A stretch of DNA of 64,000 nucleotides. Source: Prevotella sp. oral taxon 299 str. F0039 (lineage in GTDB: Bacteria; Bacteroidota; Bacteroidia; Bacteroidales; Bacteroidaceae). The stretch covers positions 248,001-312,000 of the forward strand of contig NC_022111.1 of the NCBI RefSeq assembly GCF_000163055.2, read 5' to 3'. Within the stretch, counting starts at the first letter, position 1. Each line of letters starts with the position of its first letter. Both the position numbers and the translations under genes were made by a program. Shown in pieces: positions 10,001 through 18,400 of this stretch. The notes beneath the pieces are model-generated. The model was not told where the DNA came from. It worked only from the letters and a program-made list of their open reading frames with translations, and did not search any database.

Positions 10001-10858
10001 GAAACTACTTTTGATGCAAGTATCAGACGTGAAGAAGCTCCTTACTATCAGATCCGTAAAAGTAAAACTGCTCACATCTTTATAGGTGGAGGTGGCGTTT
10101 ATAAGGCTGGTTTAAACGGCTATGTAGACGAAGTTCAAGTGTGGGATAAAGCCCTTACTGACGAAGAAGTTTTGCAGGCAATGCAAGGCTATTCAAAAGA
10201 AAATGTACCTCAAAATCTAAAGGGCTATTATACATTTGAAGAGAAAGCAGAAAATGGTTTCTACTACAATTGGGGTTCTGCAGGTAGGGATAAATTTAGT
10301 GGAATTGTAACAATGGAAGGCAGTGGTGGAGAAGATACCAGTAAAGCGTTCTATCAAAAGCGTGTATCTAACAACGATGTCTTGGGCTACCCTGGTATTA
10401 TTGGTAGCTTAGATGTAACAACTAAGGCTCAATGGAACGTGGAAGGAGCAGCCATTACACCACAAAATAAAACTGCAAATGCCACCTTCTCTCAACCAGG
10501 AACATATAAAGCAGAGCTAACATTGCAGAATCGTTGGGGAGAAGCAACCATGCAATTAGAAGACAATATCGAAGTGTCTGGTTTACCAAACGATGTCAAT
10601 TCAATTGAGGCTAGCACTCTTTTAGTAGATATTTCAAAAACTTCTACATCAAGTAGTTTGCATTTACACTTTGCAGAAGCAGGTTCTTACCAAGTGCAAC
10701 TCATCAATAGTGCAGGTGCAATGTTGCTCCAACGCAACATCAATGTATCTTCAGATGCCAGCGAAGCAATTGCTTTTGAAGGTGAAACAGGCGTTTATGT
10801 CCTTAGAATATTAAAAGAAGGAAAGCCTTATAAGATATTAAAATTAGTGAAGAAGTAA
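7082..10858 (+). CDS. Secreted GH85 endo-beta-N-acetylglucosaminidase with LamG-like and T9SS C-terminal domains
   Basis: A 1258-residue secreted enzyme predicted to cut between the two core GlcNAc residues of N-linked glycans. Order: signal peptide (1-21, MMAQ); GH85 catalytic module (about 25-430) with the family N-terminus STMDFYQWFEGFKSWTPGQP and the Asn-x-Glu catalytic pair at N212/E214 (GINSEFF); a carbohydrate-binding-like module (about 460-600); Ig/PKD-like segments; a LamG-like domain (about 865-1045; GYVDEVQVWDKALTDEEV); and a C-terminal domain ending GVYVLRILKEGKPYKILKL, the type A sorting signal of the type IX secretion system. It is monocistronic, with a terminator at 10906. The domain calls beyond GH85 and the C-terminus are approximate. 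Confidence 0.92.
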   Translation: MKTKAILTALALSCSSFTMMAQRTPTHPLDISTMDFYQWFEGFKSWTPGQPLAGVSAIDDEFYISRVKPKKRISDAEDYKVNSLADKQRKLCLWVPLDDPSVKWKAFPRYSLEGDNFSMWSYLDIHGNWSAPWARVSAGLSDVAAKNGVAVGCVLGVPETTTISFFDKPNFFNNYFNVLYGLTELDTDGSFRWTRKLIQFMKYYGINGLGINSEFFSDAETMTRLLNFFADCHKKAKEEGWEFQIHWYDLMTSSGEKSFRNSLNSQNSSILGPDNNKKVDMFFLNYKWGGVTLTSSINMAKQLPRNSYDIFAGFDIQKDGLNHYGWKSLANQPISIGFWGAHAQSLLHQSATDEGTEDIAIQRAYQKKLELVFSGGNRNPAFTPELSTGTSLSNTALKKFHGLASYLTAKSTISDVPFVSRFNLGNGLKFHNEGKVTFNHKWYNLNTQDLMPTWRWWITNQNDAVNESSISSFVNTNLTFDEAYFGGSCLNVSGKSAFSRLKLFKTLLKVQPNYTLSITYKKTGDIEPHAKLFVALKGDLAHYKEVALPSNTASLSSWVTFTATMEQLGVPADSEVAMIGLVFNDTPENYNMYVGEIALRNPAQTFNTVTPIIKDVDIIRGRYNAFDFKIRYASAADNSAKKVYNDDVDTWYYEIYMQPLNENPQLLTATTSWAAYVVDAPLNPEDEVRKVRLGVRAIAPDGKAATDIVWSDYKEIPYNQMISDIVVDKKVVKPNEKFKIVMVDKRAPAAQNISIVNPRNGEVIAQSSNSRVCEAQISQVGLYDLLLTDANGNQTTTRGMIQITPETTGSVPVIEKVMADKKQVKTNESVTLSYVGKEGEGKVSRALIVKDPEMLYIPGDIQVGKTYSYALWFKVEKFGHDKQGTNLINKNTIFDSWPHNNWGDLWVTIRPEMPGHLANEISFNTMGWERHDNPNEAMMSNGYQVSPGVWTHVVVTHDSNNKQKLYFNGKKVAETTFDASIRREEAPYYQIRKSKTAHIFIGGGGVYKAGLNGYVDEVQVWDKALTDEEVLQAMQGYSKENVPQNLKGYYTFEEKAENGFYYNWGSAGRDKFSGIVTMEGSGGEDTSKAFYQKRVSNNDVLGYPGIIGSLDVTTKAQWNVEGAAITPQNKTANATFSQPGTYKAELTLQNRWGEATMQLEDNIEVSGLPNDVNSIEASTLLVDISKTSTSSSLHLHFAEAGSYQVQLINSAGAMLLQRNINVSSDASEAIAFEGETGVYVLRILKEGKPYKILKLVKK

Positions 10859-10905
10859 TTTATCTAAGAATCAAGAACGCTAATATTGAAAACGATTTGA
10901 TGATG

Positions 10906-10934
10906 GGGAGAGCCTTAATGGTTCTCCCTTTTCT
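10906..10934 (+). terminator. Terminator after the GH85 gene
   Basis: GGGAGAGCC and GGTTCTCCC form a nine-pair stem (one G-U) with a five-base loop and a TTTTC tail. Confidence 0.85.
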
Positions 10935-10980
10935 TATACCTTCATTCGTGTTTTGCCTCCTTTAAAATCGTTTTCAAACG

Positions 10981-11134
10981 ATATGCTTTACGCTTGTTTC
11001 CTAAAAAGATAGAGCGTTTATTTCAATGTCAAGCAACTGCGTATGCAAACACAATGCAATTGCCCTTTAAAAGCAATGCTTTTGAGGTGTAATATTATTG
11101 CTTTTGCCCGCCAATATCAATGCTATTGCAAGAC
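10981..11134. repeat. 22-bp-period palindromic repeat array B (four clear, up to three decayed units)
   Basis: Clear units start at 11047, 11069, 11091 and 11113, with cores AAACACAATGCAATT, AAAAGCAATGCTTTT (a perfect consensus palindrome), AATATTATTGCTTTT and AATATCAATGCTATT. Decayed units in the same phase can be read at 10981, 11003 and 11025. The array lies between the GH85 terminator and the ribE promoter; nothing else is apparent in 10935-11361. Confidence 0.83.
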
Positions 11135-11361
11135 ATAAATAAAAAGATTATAGTATAAAAAGAGAAAAATAAAGATTTATGTAGTTGAATATCTTAACAA
11201 AATTGTATGATATGGTTAAAACAAAAGTCTAAAGAAAATACAATATTATCCTATTAATAATAGAATAATCACTCAATAAAGTGCATTAAGATCGGTAGGT
11301 ATAACATTGCTCAAAGGCATACTTTAACATTCAAATCTTTGTAAGTTTAAGTAAAAACTAT

Positions 11362-11369
11362 TATCTTTG
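11362..11369 (+). promoter_or_regulatory. -7 promoter element for the ribE leader
   Basis: TATCTTTG, an exact TAnnTTTG match, places the transcript start near 11375. That gives ribE a leader of about 270 bases. Confidence 0.7.
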
Positions 11370-11374
11370 CAAGC

Positions 11375-11622
11375 ACAAAGAACAACACATTTGGGGTTGT
11401 GTCGGTTTGATTGGGATACTCATCAAATTATTTCAGAAAACCGAGATTGTTTCTTTTGTTAATGGCGGGCCATATAAATCTCTTTTAAAAGAGGCTAAGC
11501 TGCAAAGCCGATGGATTACAAAGACGGAGAACACTCAAATCTTTTTTAGCTCGGAGTTTCATCACATCATCGAGCAACCCCTTTCAAATAGAGGCAGGAA
11601 ACATTTTCCCTGCCTTTTTATA
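11375..11622 (+). ncRNA. Structured ribE leader RNA with terminator (riboswitch-like candidate)
   Basis: A seven-base closing stem pairs GGGGTTG (11393-11399) with CAACCCC (11575-11581). Inside it I see TCGGTTT/AAACCGA (11402-11408 with 11438-11444), a hairpin CTCTTTT/AAAAGAG (11480-11493), GGC/GCC (11493-11509) and CGATG/CATCG (11509-11513 with 11568-11572). Nine bases later comes a strong terminator, with arms near 11592-11598 and 11608-11615 and a TTTTT tail, ending about 20 bases before the ribE ATG. This is the layout of a transcription-attenuating riboswitch or a processed small RNA. The expected ligand upstream of ribE would be FMN, but I cannot find the conserved FMN-riboswitch core sequence, nor signatures of RNase P, tmRNA or TPP, cobalamin and SAM riboswitches. 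Class unknown. Confidence 0.55.
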
Positions 11623-11643
11623 TATATCAAAAAGGAAAATAAT

Positions 11644-12246
11644 ATGTTCTCGGGAATTATTGAAGAAATGGCAACCGTCGTGGCAATAGTACACGACAAA
11701 GAGAATATTCACTTTACACTTGAATGTTCGTTTACCAACGAATTGAAGATAGATCAAAGTGTTGCACACAACGGGGTGTGCTTAACTGTTGTTGAACTAG
11801 ATGGCAACCGCTATACTGTTACTGCAATGAAAGAAACCATTATACGTAGTAATTTGGGATTATGGAACGTTGGCGACAAAGTGAATGTAGAGCGTTCGAT
11901 GCAGATGAATGGTAGACTTGATGGGCATATTGTTCAAGGTCATGTGGATACTACAGCGATTTGCAGTGCGATAGAAGATGCAAATGGTTCTACTTATTTT
12001 ACCTTTAGTTATGAATTTGACAAAGAACAGGCTTCGAGAGGCTATTTCACTGTAGATAAAGGCTCGGTTACTGTTAATGGAGTTTCATTGACCGTGGTGT
12101 CGCCTACACGTGATTCTTTCAAGGTAGCAATCATTCCTTACACAAAAGAACATACCAACTTTTGTGCGATTGAATTAGGAAGTGTTGTGAATTTAGAGTT
12201 CGATATTATCGGAAAATACATTGCTCGTATGAATAATTTGGCATAA
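11644..12246 (+). CDS. ribE: Riboflavin synthase, alpha chain
   Basis: Catalyses dismutation of two 6,7-dimethyl-8-ribityllumazine molecules to riboflavin. The 200-residue protein starts MFSGIIEEMA, the standard N-terminus of this family, so I choose the ATG at 11644. An in-frame upstream extension would read through the leader structure and is rejected. The two lumazine-binding half-domains are visible: NGVCLTV in the first and VNGVSLTVV in the second, with GRLDGHIVQGHVD between them. It follows a structured leader with an intrinsic terminator, so attenuation control is likely. A terminator follows the gene. Confidence 0.96.
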   Translation: MFSGIIEEMATVVAIVHDKENIHFTLECSFTNELKIDQSVAHNGVCLTVVELDGNRYTVTAMKETIIRSNLGLWNVGDKVNVERSMQMNGRLDGHIVQGHVDTTAICSAIEDANGSTYFTFSYEFDKEQASRGYFTVDKGSVTVNGVSLTVVSPTRDSFKVAIIPYTKEHTNFCAIELGSVVNLEFDIIGKYIARMNNLA

Positions 12247-12262
12247 TGTGTCATTCCAACTC

Positions 12263-12318
12263 AGAAGTATCAAAAGATGACCTATGCTTGTTTTCTTTTG
12301 ATACTTCTTTCTTTTTTT
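12263..12318 (+). terminator. Terminator after ribE
   Basis: AGAAGTATCAAAAGA pairs with TCTTTTGATACTTCT and is followed by TTCTTTTTTT. Directly after it comes a run of seven G (12319-12325). Confidence 0.88.
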
Positions 12319-12458
12319 GGGGGGGATCGCTTTCTTTTCAAATAAATATAAAGGGCATACAGCATAACACAATAAGTGTAAATACACGAAATATAATAAC
12401 AAGGATAAATAAAAAAGGATATTATAGGAATATAATATTGATAGGAAAAGATACTGAA

Positions 12459-13640
12459 ATGAAACAAACACTGGTTCCCAATAAAGGAATTCCGACGTCG
12501 TTATTATGGATTATGGCGATAATCTCGGGCGTAACAGTAGCTAACCTGTATTTTAATCAGCCCGTATTGAATATGATAAGTACAGAATTGGGTATCTCAT
12601 CGCTCACCGCCAACTGGCTTCCTATCATCACACAGCTAGGCTATGCCGTAGGTCTTTTGTTCATAATACCTCTTGGAGACTTAGTGCAAGTGAGAAAAAT
12701 ACTAACCATCAACTTCTCGCTTCTTGCCATATCGCTTCTTGCTACCGCATTAACAAGCAATATATATACTTTGCTTTTCACTTCATTTATAATAGGTGCA
12801 GGATCGGTTATGCCTCATATCTTTATTCCAATGGCATCGCAATACTCAATACCTGAGCGCAAAACACAAAATGTGGGTATACTACTTGGAGGCTTATTAA
12901 CAGGTATTTTGGCTTCAAGAGTGGTGAGTGGAATAATGGGAGAGCACTTTGGTTGGCGTGCAATTTATTATGTTGCAACCATTTTAATAGCAGTTTGTCT
13001 GGTAGTGATATTGAAAATGCTCCCTGCTTCGCCTTCTACTTTTCAAGGGAGTTATGCATCTTTAATGAAATCGATGTTGGGTTTGGTGAAGAATAACAAG
13101 GTGTTGCAAAATGTTTCTTTGCGTGCTGCTCTTTGTTTTGGCTGTTTTCAAGGAATGTGGGCAGTACTTGTGTTTAAAATGAGTGGTGAACCATTTTACG
13201 CAAGTAATGATGCTATTGGCTTATTGGGGCTTTGTGGTATGATGGGAGCACTCACTGCTACATCTATTGGTGGCTATATTAATAAATTAGGAGTGCGCAC
13301 TTTCCATCTAATTGGTTGTGGAGTACTTATTGTTTCGTGGTTAGTGATGTATGTATTTCAAAACTCTTATTGGGGAATGATTCTTGGAATTATCATAATT
13401 GATGGGGGTATGCAGTGCATTCAGCTAAGTAATCAAAGTAAAGCATTGTCTCTTGTTCCTAAAGCGACAAACAGAGTGAATACCATTTTCATGACAACAT
13501 TCTTCTTAGGAGCTTCTTTAGGTACCTTTATAGCAGGTTATTGCTGGGCTAAATGGGCTTGGAAAGGTGTTGCTTTTTCGGGTATTATCATGACTTTACT
13601 ATCCGTTTTGCTGACGTTTTCAATGAAAGAGAAAGATTAA
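12459..13640 (+). CDS. MFS transporter (efflux-type)
   Basis: A 393-residue major facilitator protein with about twelve hydrophobic helices. I start it at the ATG at 12459 (MKQTLVPNKGIPTSLLWIMA); a 71-codon in-frame extension back to 12246 overlaps the ribE stop and terminator and is low-complexity, so it is rejected. The motif TANWLPIITQLGYAVGLLFIIPLGD resembles loop 2-3 of the YnfM/AraJ-like efflux group (quoted here as overlapping parts TANWLPIITQLGY and GLLFIIPLGD). Substrate unknown. No TAnnTTTG element was found in the 130 bases upstream, so its promoter is unclear. Confidence 0.88.
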   Translation: MKQTLVPNKGIPTSLLWIMAIISGVTVANLYFNQPVLNMISTELGISSLTANWLPIITQLGYAVGLLFIIPLGDLVQVRKILTINFSLLAISLLATALTSNIYTLLFTSFIIGAGSVMPHIFIPMASQYSIPERKTQNVGILLGGLLTGILASRVVSGIMGEHFGWRAIYYVATILIAVCLVVILKMLPASPSTFQGSYASLMKSMLGLVKNNKVLQNVSLRAALCFGCFQGMWAVLVFKMSGEPFYASNDAIGLLGLCGMMGALTATSIGGYINKLGVRTFHLIGCGVLIVSWLVMYVFQNSYWGMILGIIIIDGGMQCIQLSNQSKALSLVPKATNRVNTIFMTTFFLGASLGTFIAGYCWAKWAWKGVAFSGIIMTLLSVLLTFSMKEKD

Positions 13641-13645
13641 AATAA

Positions 13646-13703
13646 AAAAGAGAATAAAGAAATAACCCTGAATGGAATCTAAACTTTATTCTCTTTTGTT
13701 TTA
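13646..13703 (+). terminator. Terminator after the MFS gene
   Basis: AAAAGAGAATAAAG pairs with CTTTATTCTCTTTT across a 24-base loop, followed by GTTTTATTTC. Confidence 0.7.
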
Positions 13704-14058
13704 TTTCTTCTGTAAATTTATAGTTTATTCTTTTCTATTGGTATGAATCTTGTTATGAACGAAAGCTAACTGATATAAATTAGATTCTAAAAGAAATCTT
13801 TCTGGCAAAATTGTTAGATGTATATAGTTTTTATTGGATAAGTATTGTCTTTTTAATAGATCATAATGTATTTGTGGGAGATTTATGGAGGCTAAAGAAA
13901 AATAATATTTTTTTCTATTTTAATAAAGGAAATATAAGAGAAAGTTAATATAAAAGCGTAACTTTGCAACATGAAAACGCAATTAGTATAAAAAGTTCTT
14001 TTTATTGGAAATAATAAAAGTAGGATAAAGAAACATAGAAATATAATTATAATAATAA
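13704..14058 (+). promoter_or_regulatory. Upstream region and promoter of the RND efflux operon
   Basis: This gene-free AT-rich stretch carries an exact -7 element TAACTTTG at 13959-13966, predicting a transcript start near 13973 and a leader of about 86 bases. A six-codon ORF (MKTQLV) starts at 13971, practically at the predicted transcript start, and is probably meaningless. I see no clear operator palindrome and no adjacent regulator gene. Confidence 0.55.
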
Positions 14059-15258
14059 ATGATGAAACAAAAAGTATTATTCTTAATTGCTGCCGTATCT
14101 TTGTTTTTAATCTCATGTGGAGGTGGAAAACAAGGAGCAGGATTTAATGATAACGAGTATCCCGTGCGCACAATTGAGTCGCAAGGCTCTTCAAGTGAAA
14201 CCTTATATCCAGCCACCATTCGTGGTGTTCAAGATGTAGAAATACGTCCAAAAGTTTCTGGTTTTATTACAAAACTATTGGTGAAAGAGGGTCAAAGAGT
14301 AACAGCTGGTCAGCTATTGTTTGTTATTGACAGCGAAACTTACCAAGCAACAGTTCGTCAAGCCAAAGCAGCAGTAAGCTCGGCAACAGCTCAATTGAAT
14401 ACTGCAAAATTGACTTACGATAATAGTCAAAAGCTGTTTAATAGTAATGTAATAGGTCAATACGAATTACAAACAGCTCAAAATACTTACGAAAATGCAA
14501 AAGCAGCGTTGGCACAAGCACAGGCTTCTCTTGCATCTGCAAAGGAAATGTTGAGCTATTGCTTTGTAAAGAGTCCTGTTTCTGGTTTAGTTGGAAGTCT
14601 ACCTTTTAAGGTTGGGGCACTCGTTGGACCAACAAGTGCACAGCCACTAACCACCGTTTCAGACAATAACACAATGGAAGTGTTCTTCTCTATGACCGAA
14701 AAAGATGTGTTAGATATGGCAAGAAATGCAGGAGGAGTGAAAGAATCGCTTTCAACTTATCCTGCAGTTAAATTGAAATTAGCCGATGGAACAATTTATT
14801 CTCAACCAGGAAAGGTAACGAAAATGAGTGGCGTTATCGACAGTTCAACAGGTTCAGTTTCAATGGTTGCACACTTCTCAAATCCTGATCACATTCTTCG
14901 TAGTGGTGGAAGTGGTTCTATCGTAGTTCCAAAAGTAACATCAAACGCTATCGTTATTCCACAAGATGCAGTAGCACAAGTGCAAGATCGCTACTTTGTT
15001 TACGTCTTGGGTAAAGACAATAAGGTAAAATATACAGAAATAAAGATTAGTCCAGACAACGATGGACAAACCTATGTTGTTACAAATGGTTTGAAAGTTG
15101 GAGATAGAATTGTGCTTAAAGGCATTTCAGGTCTTACAGAAGGAGCAGAGATAAAAGGATTAACTGAAGCTGAATATGAAGCAAAATTAAAGAAAACAGC
15201 AGAACTAGGTTCTAGTCAAAACGATTTAAGTAAGCTTAAAGAGGCATTTGGAAAATAA
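14059..15258 (+). CDS. RND efflux periplasmic adaptor lipoprotein (AcrA/MexA type)
   Basis: Membrane-fusion protein that couples an inner-membrane RND pump to the outer-membrane channel. The 399-residue protein has a lipoprotein signal ending LFLISC (lipobox Cys about residue 20). A barrel-sandwich half EIRPKVSGFITKLLVKEGQRV is followed by a Q/A-rich alpha-hairpin (about 100-165), the second lipoyl half YCFVKSPVSGLVGSLPF, and a C-terminal beta domain with GLKVGDRIVLKGISGL. First gene of the adaptor-pump-channel operon. A 148-base spacer with its own RNA-like structure separates it from the pump. Confidence 0.93.
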   Translation: MMKQKVLFLIAAVSLFLISCGGGKQGAGFNDNEYPVRTIESQGSSSETLYPATIRGVQDVEIRPKVSGFITKLLVKEGQRVTAGQLLFVIDSETYQATVRQAKAAVSSATAQLNTAKLTYDNSQKLFNSNVIGQYELQTAQNTYENAKAALAQAQASLASAKEMLSYCFVKSPVSGLVGSLPFKVGALVGPTSAQPLTTVSDNNTMEVFFSMTEKDVLDMARNAGGVKESLSTYPAVKLKLADGTIYSQPGKVTKMSGVIDSSTGSVSMVAHFSNPDHILRSGGSGSIVVPKVTSNAIVIPQDAVAQVQDRYFVYVLGKDNKVKYTEIKISPDNDGQTYVVTNGLKVGDRIVLKGISGLTEGAEIKGLTEAEYEAKLKKTAELGSSQNDLSKLKEAFGK

Positions 15259-15297
15259 TCAATAAAGAGAATAAGGAATTTTAAAAAGGATAACTCT

Positions 15298-15368
15298 TTT
15301 CACCAAATTACTTCGAAAGCAGTTTTGAAGTGTAGGCAGATTTTAAGCCTATATATAATAAGGTGAAA
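15298..15368 (+). other. Three-way-junction-like RNA structure between adaptor and pump genes
   Basis: TTTCACC (15298-15304) pairs with GGTGAAA (15362-15368). Inside it are two hairpins: ACTTCGAAA/TTTTGAAGT with a GCAG loop (15310-15331), and TAGGC/GCCTA (15333-15337 with 15347-15351). There is no T-tract, so it is not a simple terminator. It could tune the adaptor:pump ratio or protect an mRNA end. Its right part is related in sequence to the element near 45394. Confidence 0.5.
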
Positions 15369-15406
15369 TGATATTATACAAATTCTCTTTTAAAAAGAAA
15401 TAAACA

Positions 15407-18400
15407 ATGAGATTAGATACATTTATTCATCGCCCAGTGCTGTCGACTGTGATTTCAATTATCATAGTTATTCTGGGAGTAATTGGTCTTATTGCTCTTC
15501 CAACAGAGCAATATCCCAACATTGCTCCACCAACAGTTATGGTGCAAGCTTCATATCCTGGAGCGAATGCTCAAACGGTATTGAATTCGGTTATCACACC
15601 ACTTGAAGAATCAATCAATGGTGTTGAAAACATGACTTATATGACTTCTACAGCAACAAACGATGGTGGTGCAGGGATTATCATTTACTTCAAAGAAGGA
15701 AGTGATGCCGATATGGCTCAGGTAAACGTGCAAAACCGTGTTACACAAGCCAGTGCTTTATTGCCAGCAGAAGTGACTCAGTCGGGGGTTCATGTAGCAA
15801 AGCGTCAAAATTCACAAGTTCTTATCTTGTCTTTGGCAGGCGATAAAACGAAATATGATGAGCAATTCTTAACCAACTATGCAGATATCAATGTCGTTCC
15901 CGCTATCAAACGTGTGAAAGGTGTGGGTAATTGTCAAAGCTTTGGTTCGAAAACTTATACTATAAGAATGTGGCTTGATCCTGCAAAGATGAAGCAACAC
16001 AACCTAATTCCATCAGACTTGGTGGGAATTTTGGCGCAACAGAACATCGAAGCGGCTCCAGGTTCACTTGGAGAACAAACAAATAATATGTATGAGTACA
16101 CCATTCGATACAAAGGAAGATTGCAAAAGCCAGAAGAGTTTGCAGATATGATTATCTCAACAGATGATAGTGGACAGACACTTCGTGTGAAAGACGTTGC
16201 GAAAGTTGAAATGGGTGCACTTTCATATGGTGCAGAAATGAGTTCAAATGGCGACCCCTCTGTGGTTATGATGATTACACAAAGTGCAGGTTCGAATGCA
16301 ACTCAGATTGCAAATGATGTGAAGAAGGTTCTTGAAGAACAACAAAAGATTATGCCTCCAGGTATGGAGTTCCGTATCATTTCAGATGTTACAGAGTTCT
16401 TAGACGCATCTATTCACCACTTGCTACAGACACTTATTGAGGCGTTTATACTGGTGTTTATCGTGGTTTACATCTTCTTGCAAGATTTCCGTTCAACACT
16501 TGTACCGCTAGTTGCTGTACCAGTGTCGCTAATCGGTACATTCTTTTTCTTGAACGTATTTGGATTTACTCTTAACTTGCTAACTCTTTCAGCGTTAGTA
16601 CTTGCAATTGCCATCGTAGTAGATGATGCCATAGTGGTAGTTGAGGCAGTTCACGCAAAATTAGACCTAGGATATAAATCTACAAAGAGTGCAACTGTCG
16701 ATGCAATGAATGAAATTTCAGGTGCAATTATATCTATTACGCTTGTAATGGCATCGGTATTCGTGCCCGTTTCGTTTATGGGTGGAACCTCAGGAACATT
16801 CTATCGTGAGTTTGGTATAACCATGGCGATATCTATTGTCATATCTGCTGTGAACGCTTTAACCCTTTCTCCTGCTCTAAGTGCAGTACTATTGAAACCT
16901 CATAACGAAGATGGTACAGAGCGAAAGATAACTAGAATGGAGCGATTCCATACTTCTTTCAATGCATCATACGACAAAGTTCTTGATAGATATAAAAAGG
17001 TTGTAACCGTATTTGTTAAGAAACCAGCTCTTGCAATTATCACTTTAGTAATAGGTATTGTTGTACTTGGTGTCACAGCAATGAACACAAAGAGTAGTTT
17101 AGTGCCCAATGAAGATACAGGAAACTTGTTTATTAATATACAAACTCCTCCTGGAACAGGTCTAGAAGAAACTAAGAAGATTGTGAAGCAGGTTGATGCG
17201 ATGTTGGCAACAAACCCTGCTATTGCACAAAGAACAATCTTAGCAGGATATGGTTTGCTAGGAGGTGCAGGATCAAATAATGCTACTATTTTCGTAAAAC
17301 TAAAGAGTTTTGAAGAGAGAAGCAAAGATGAAACCCTATTAAAATACATTGGTGTGCACAATGAAGGTAGTATGATGGTGCTAGGAATGATCTATAAACA
17401 GACCGCAGCCATTAAGGGTGCGAAGATACTTGCATTCCCTCCACCTATGGTTCAGGGTTATTCGATGACAGGTGGTTTAACTTTCTCTATGCAAGACCGT
17501 ACTGGTGGTAGTATAGATAAGTTCTTTAATGTAACCAAGAACTTTATTGCAGAGTTGAATAAGCGTCCTGAAATTACCAATGCAATGACCACTTTCGATA
17601 CGAAGTATCCACAATATATGCTCGATGTAGACGTCGCTCGTTGTAAACAAAGCGGTATTTCGCCAAAAGATATCTTAACAACTATGCAGGGATACTTTAG
17701 TGGAATGTATGCATCTAACTTTAATGCGTATGGTAAGTTGTATCGTGTTTACATTCAAGCAGCCCCAAACTTCCGTGCAGATGTAAAGAGCTTAAATAGC
17801 ATTTATGTACGAACCAATAAGGGAATGTCGCCAATTAACGAGTTTGTTAACTTGAAACAGACTTTCGGTCCTCAATCTGTTGAGCGTTTTAATCTATACA
17901 CTGCGATTAATGTTAATGCGCAAGTTACAGATGGTTATTCGTCTGGTGAAGCCTTAAATGCATTGAACGAAGTGGCAAAGACAAGTCTTCCACAAGGATA
18001 TTCATTTGACTATTCTGGTTTAACACGTGCAGAACAAGAATCAAGTAACTCAACTTTCATGATCTTCGGCTTGTGTTTGTTATTCGTTTATTTGATTCTA
18101 AGTGCTCAATATGAAAGCTATTTATTGCCATTGTCGGTGATTTTGTCTATTCCTTTCGGTCTTGCAGGAGCCTTCTTGTTTACGCTTCTCTTCAAGAACA
18201 ATAACGATATCTACATGCAAATTGCGTTAATTATGTTGATTGGACTATTAGCTAAGAACGCAATCCTTATCGTTGAATTCGCATTAGAGCGTCGAAGAAC
18301 AGGTATGGCGATATCTTGGTCTGCTATATTAGGTGCTGGTGCTCGTCTACGTCCTATCCTAATGACCTCGTTAGCGATGATTATTGGTTTGCTTCCATTG

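Noticed and set aside
11375..11622. tmRNA, RNase P RNA, 6S RNA or SRP RNA in the ribE leader
   Set aside because: I do not see the conserved core sequences of these RNAs, and the terminator just before ribE fits a leader RNA better.
11407..11643. In-frame N-terminal extension of ribE
   Set aside because: It would run through the leader helices and terminator, and the family N-terminus MFSGIIEE is at 11644.
13971..13991. Six-codon upstream ORF before the RND adaptor
   Set aside because: It begins at about the predicted transcript start, without any sign of translation or regulation.
16900..17361. A 153-codon minus-strand ORF
   Set aside because: It lies inside the RND pump gene and has no features of its own.
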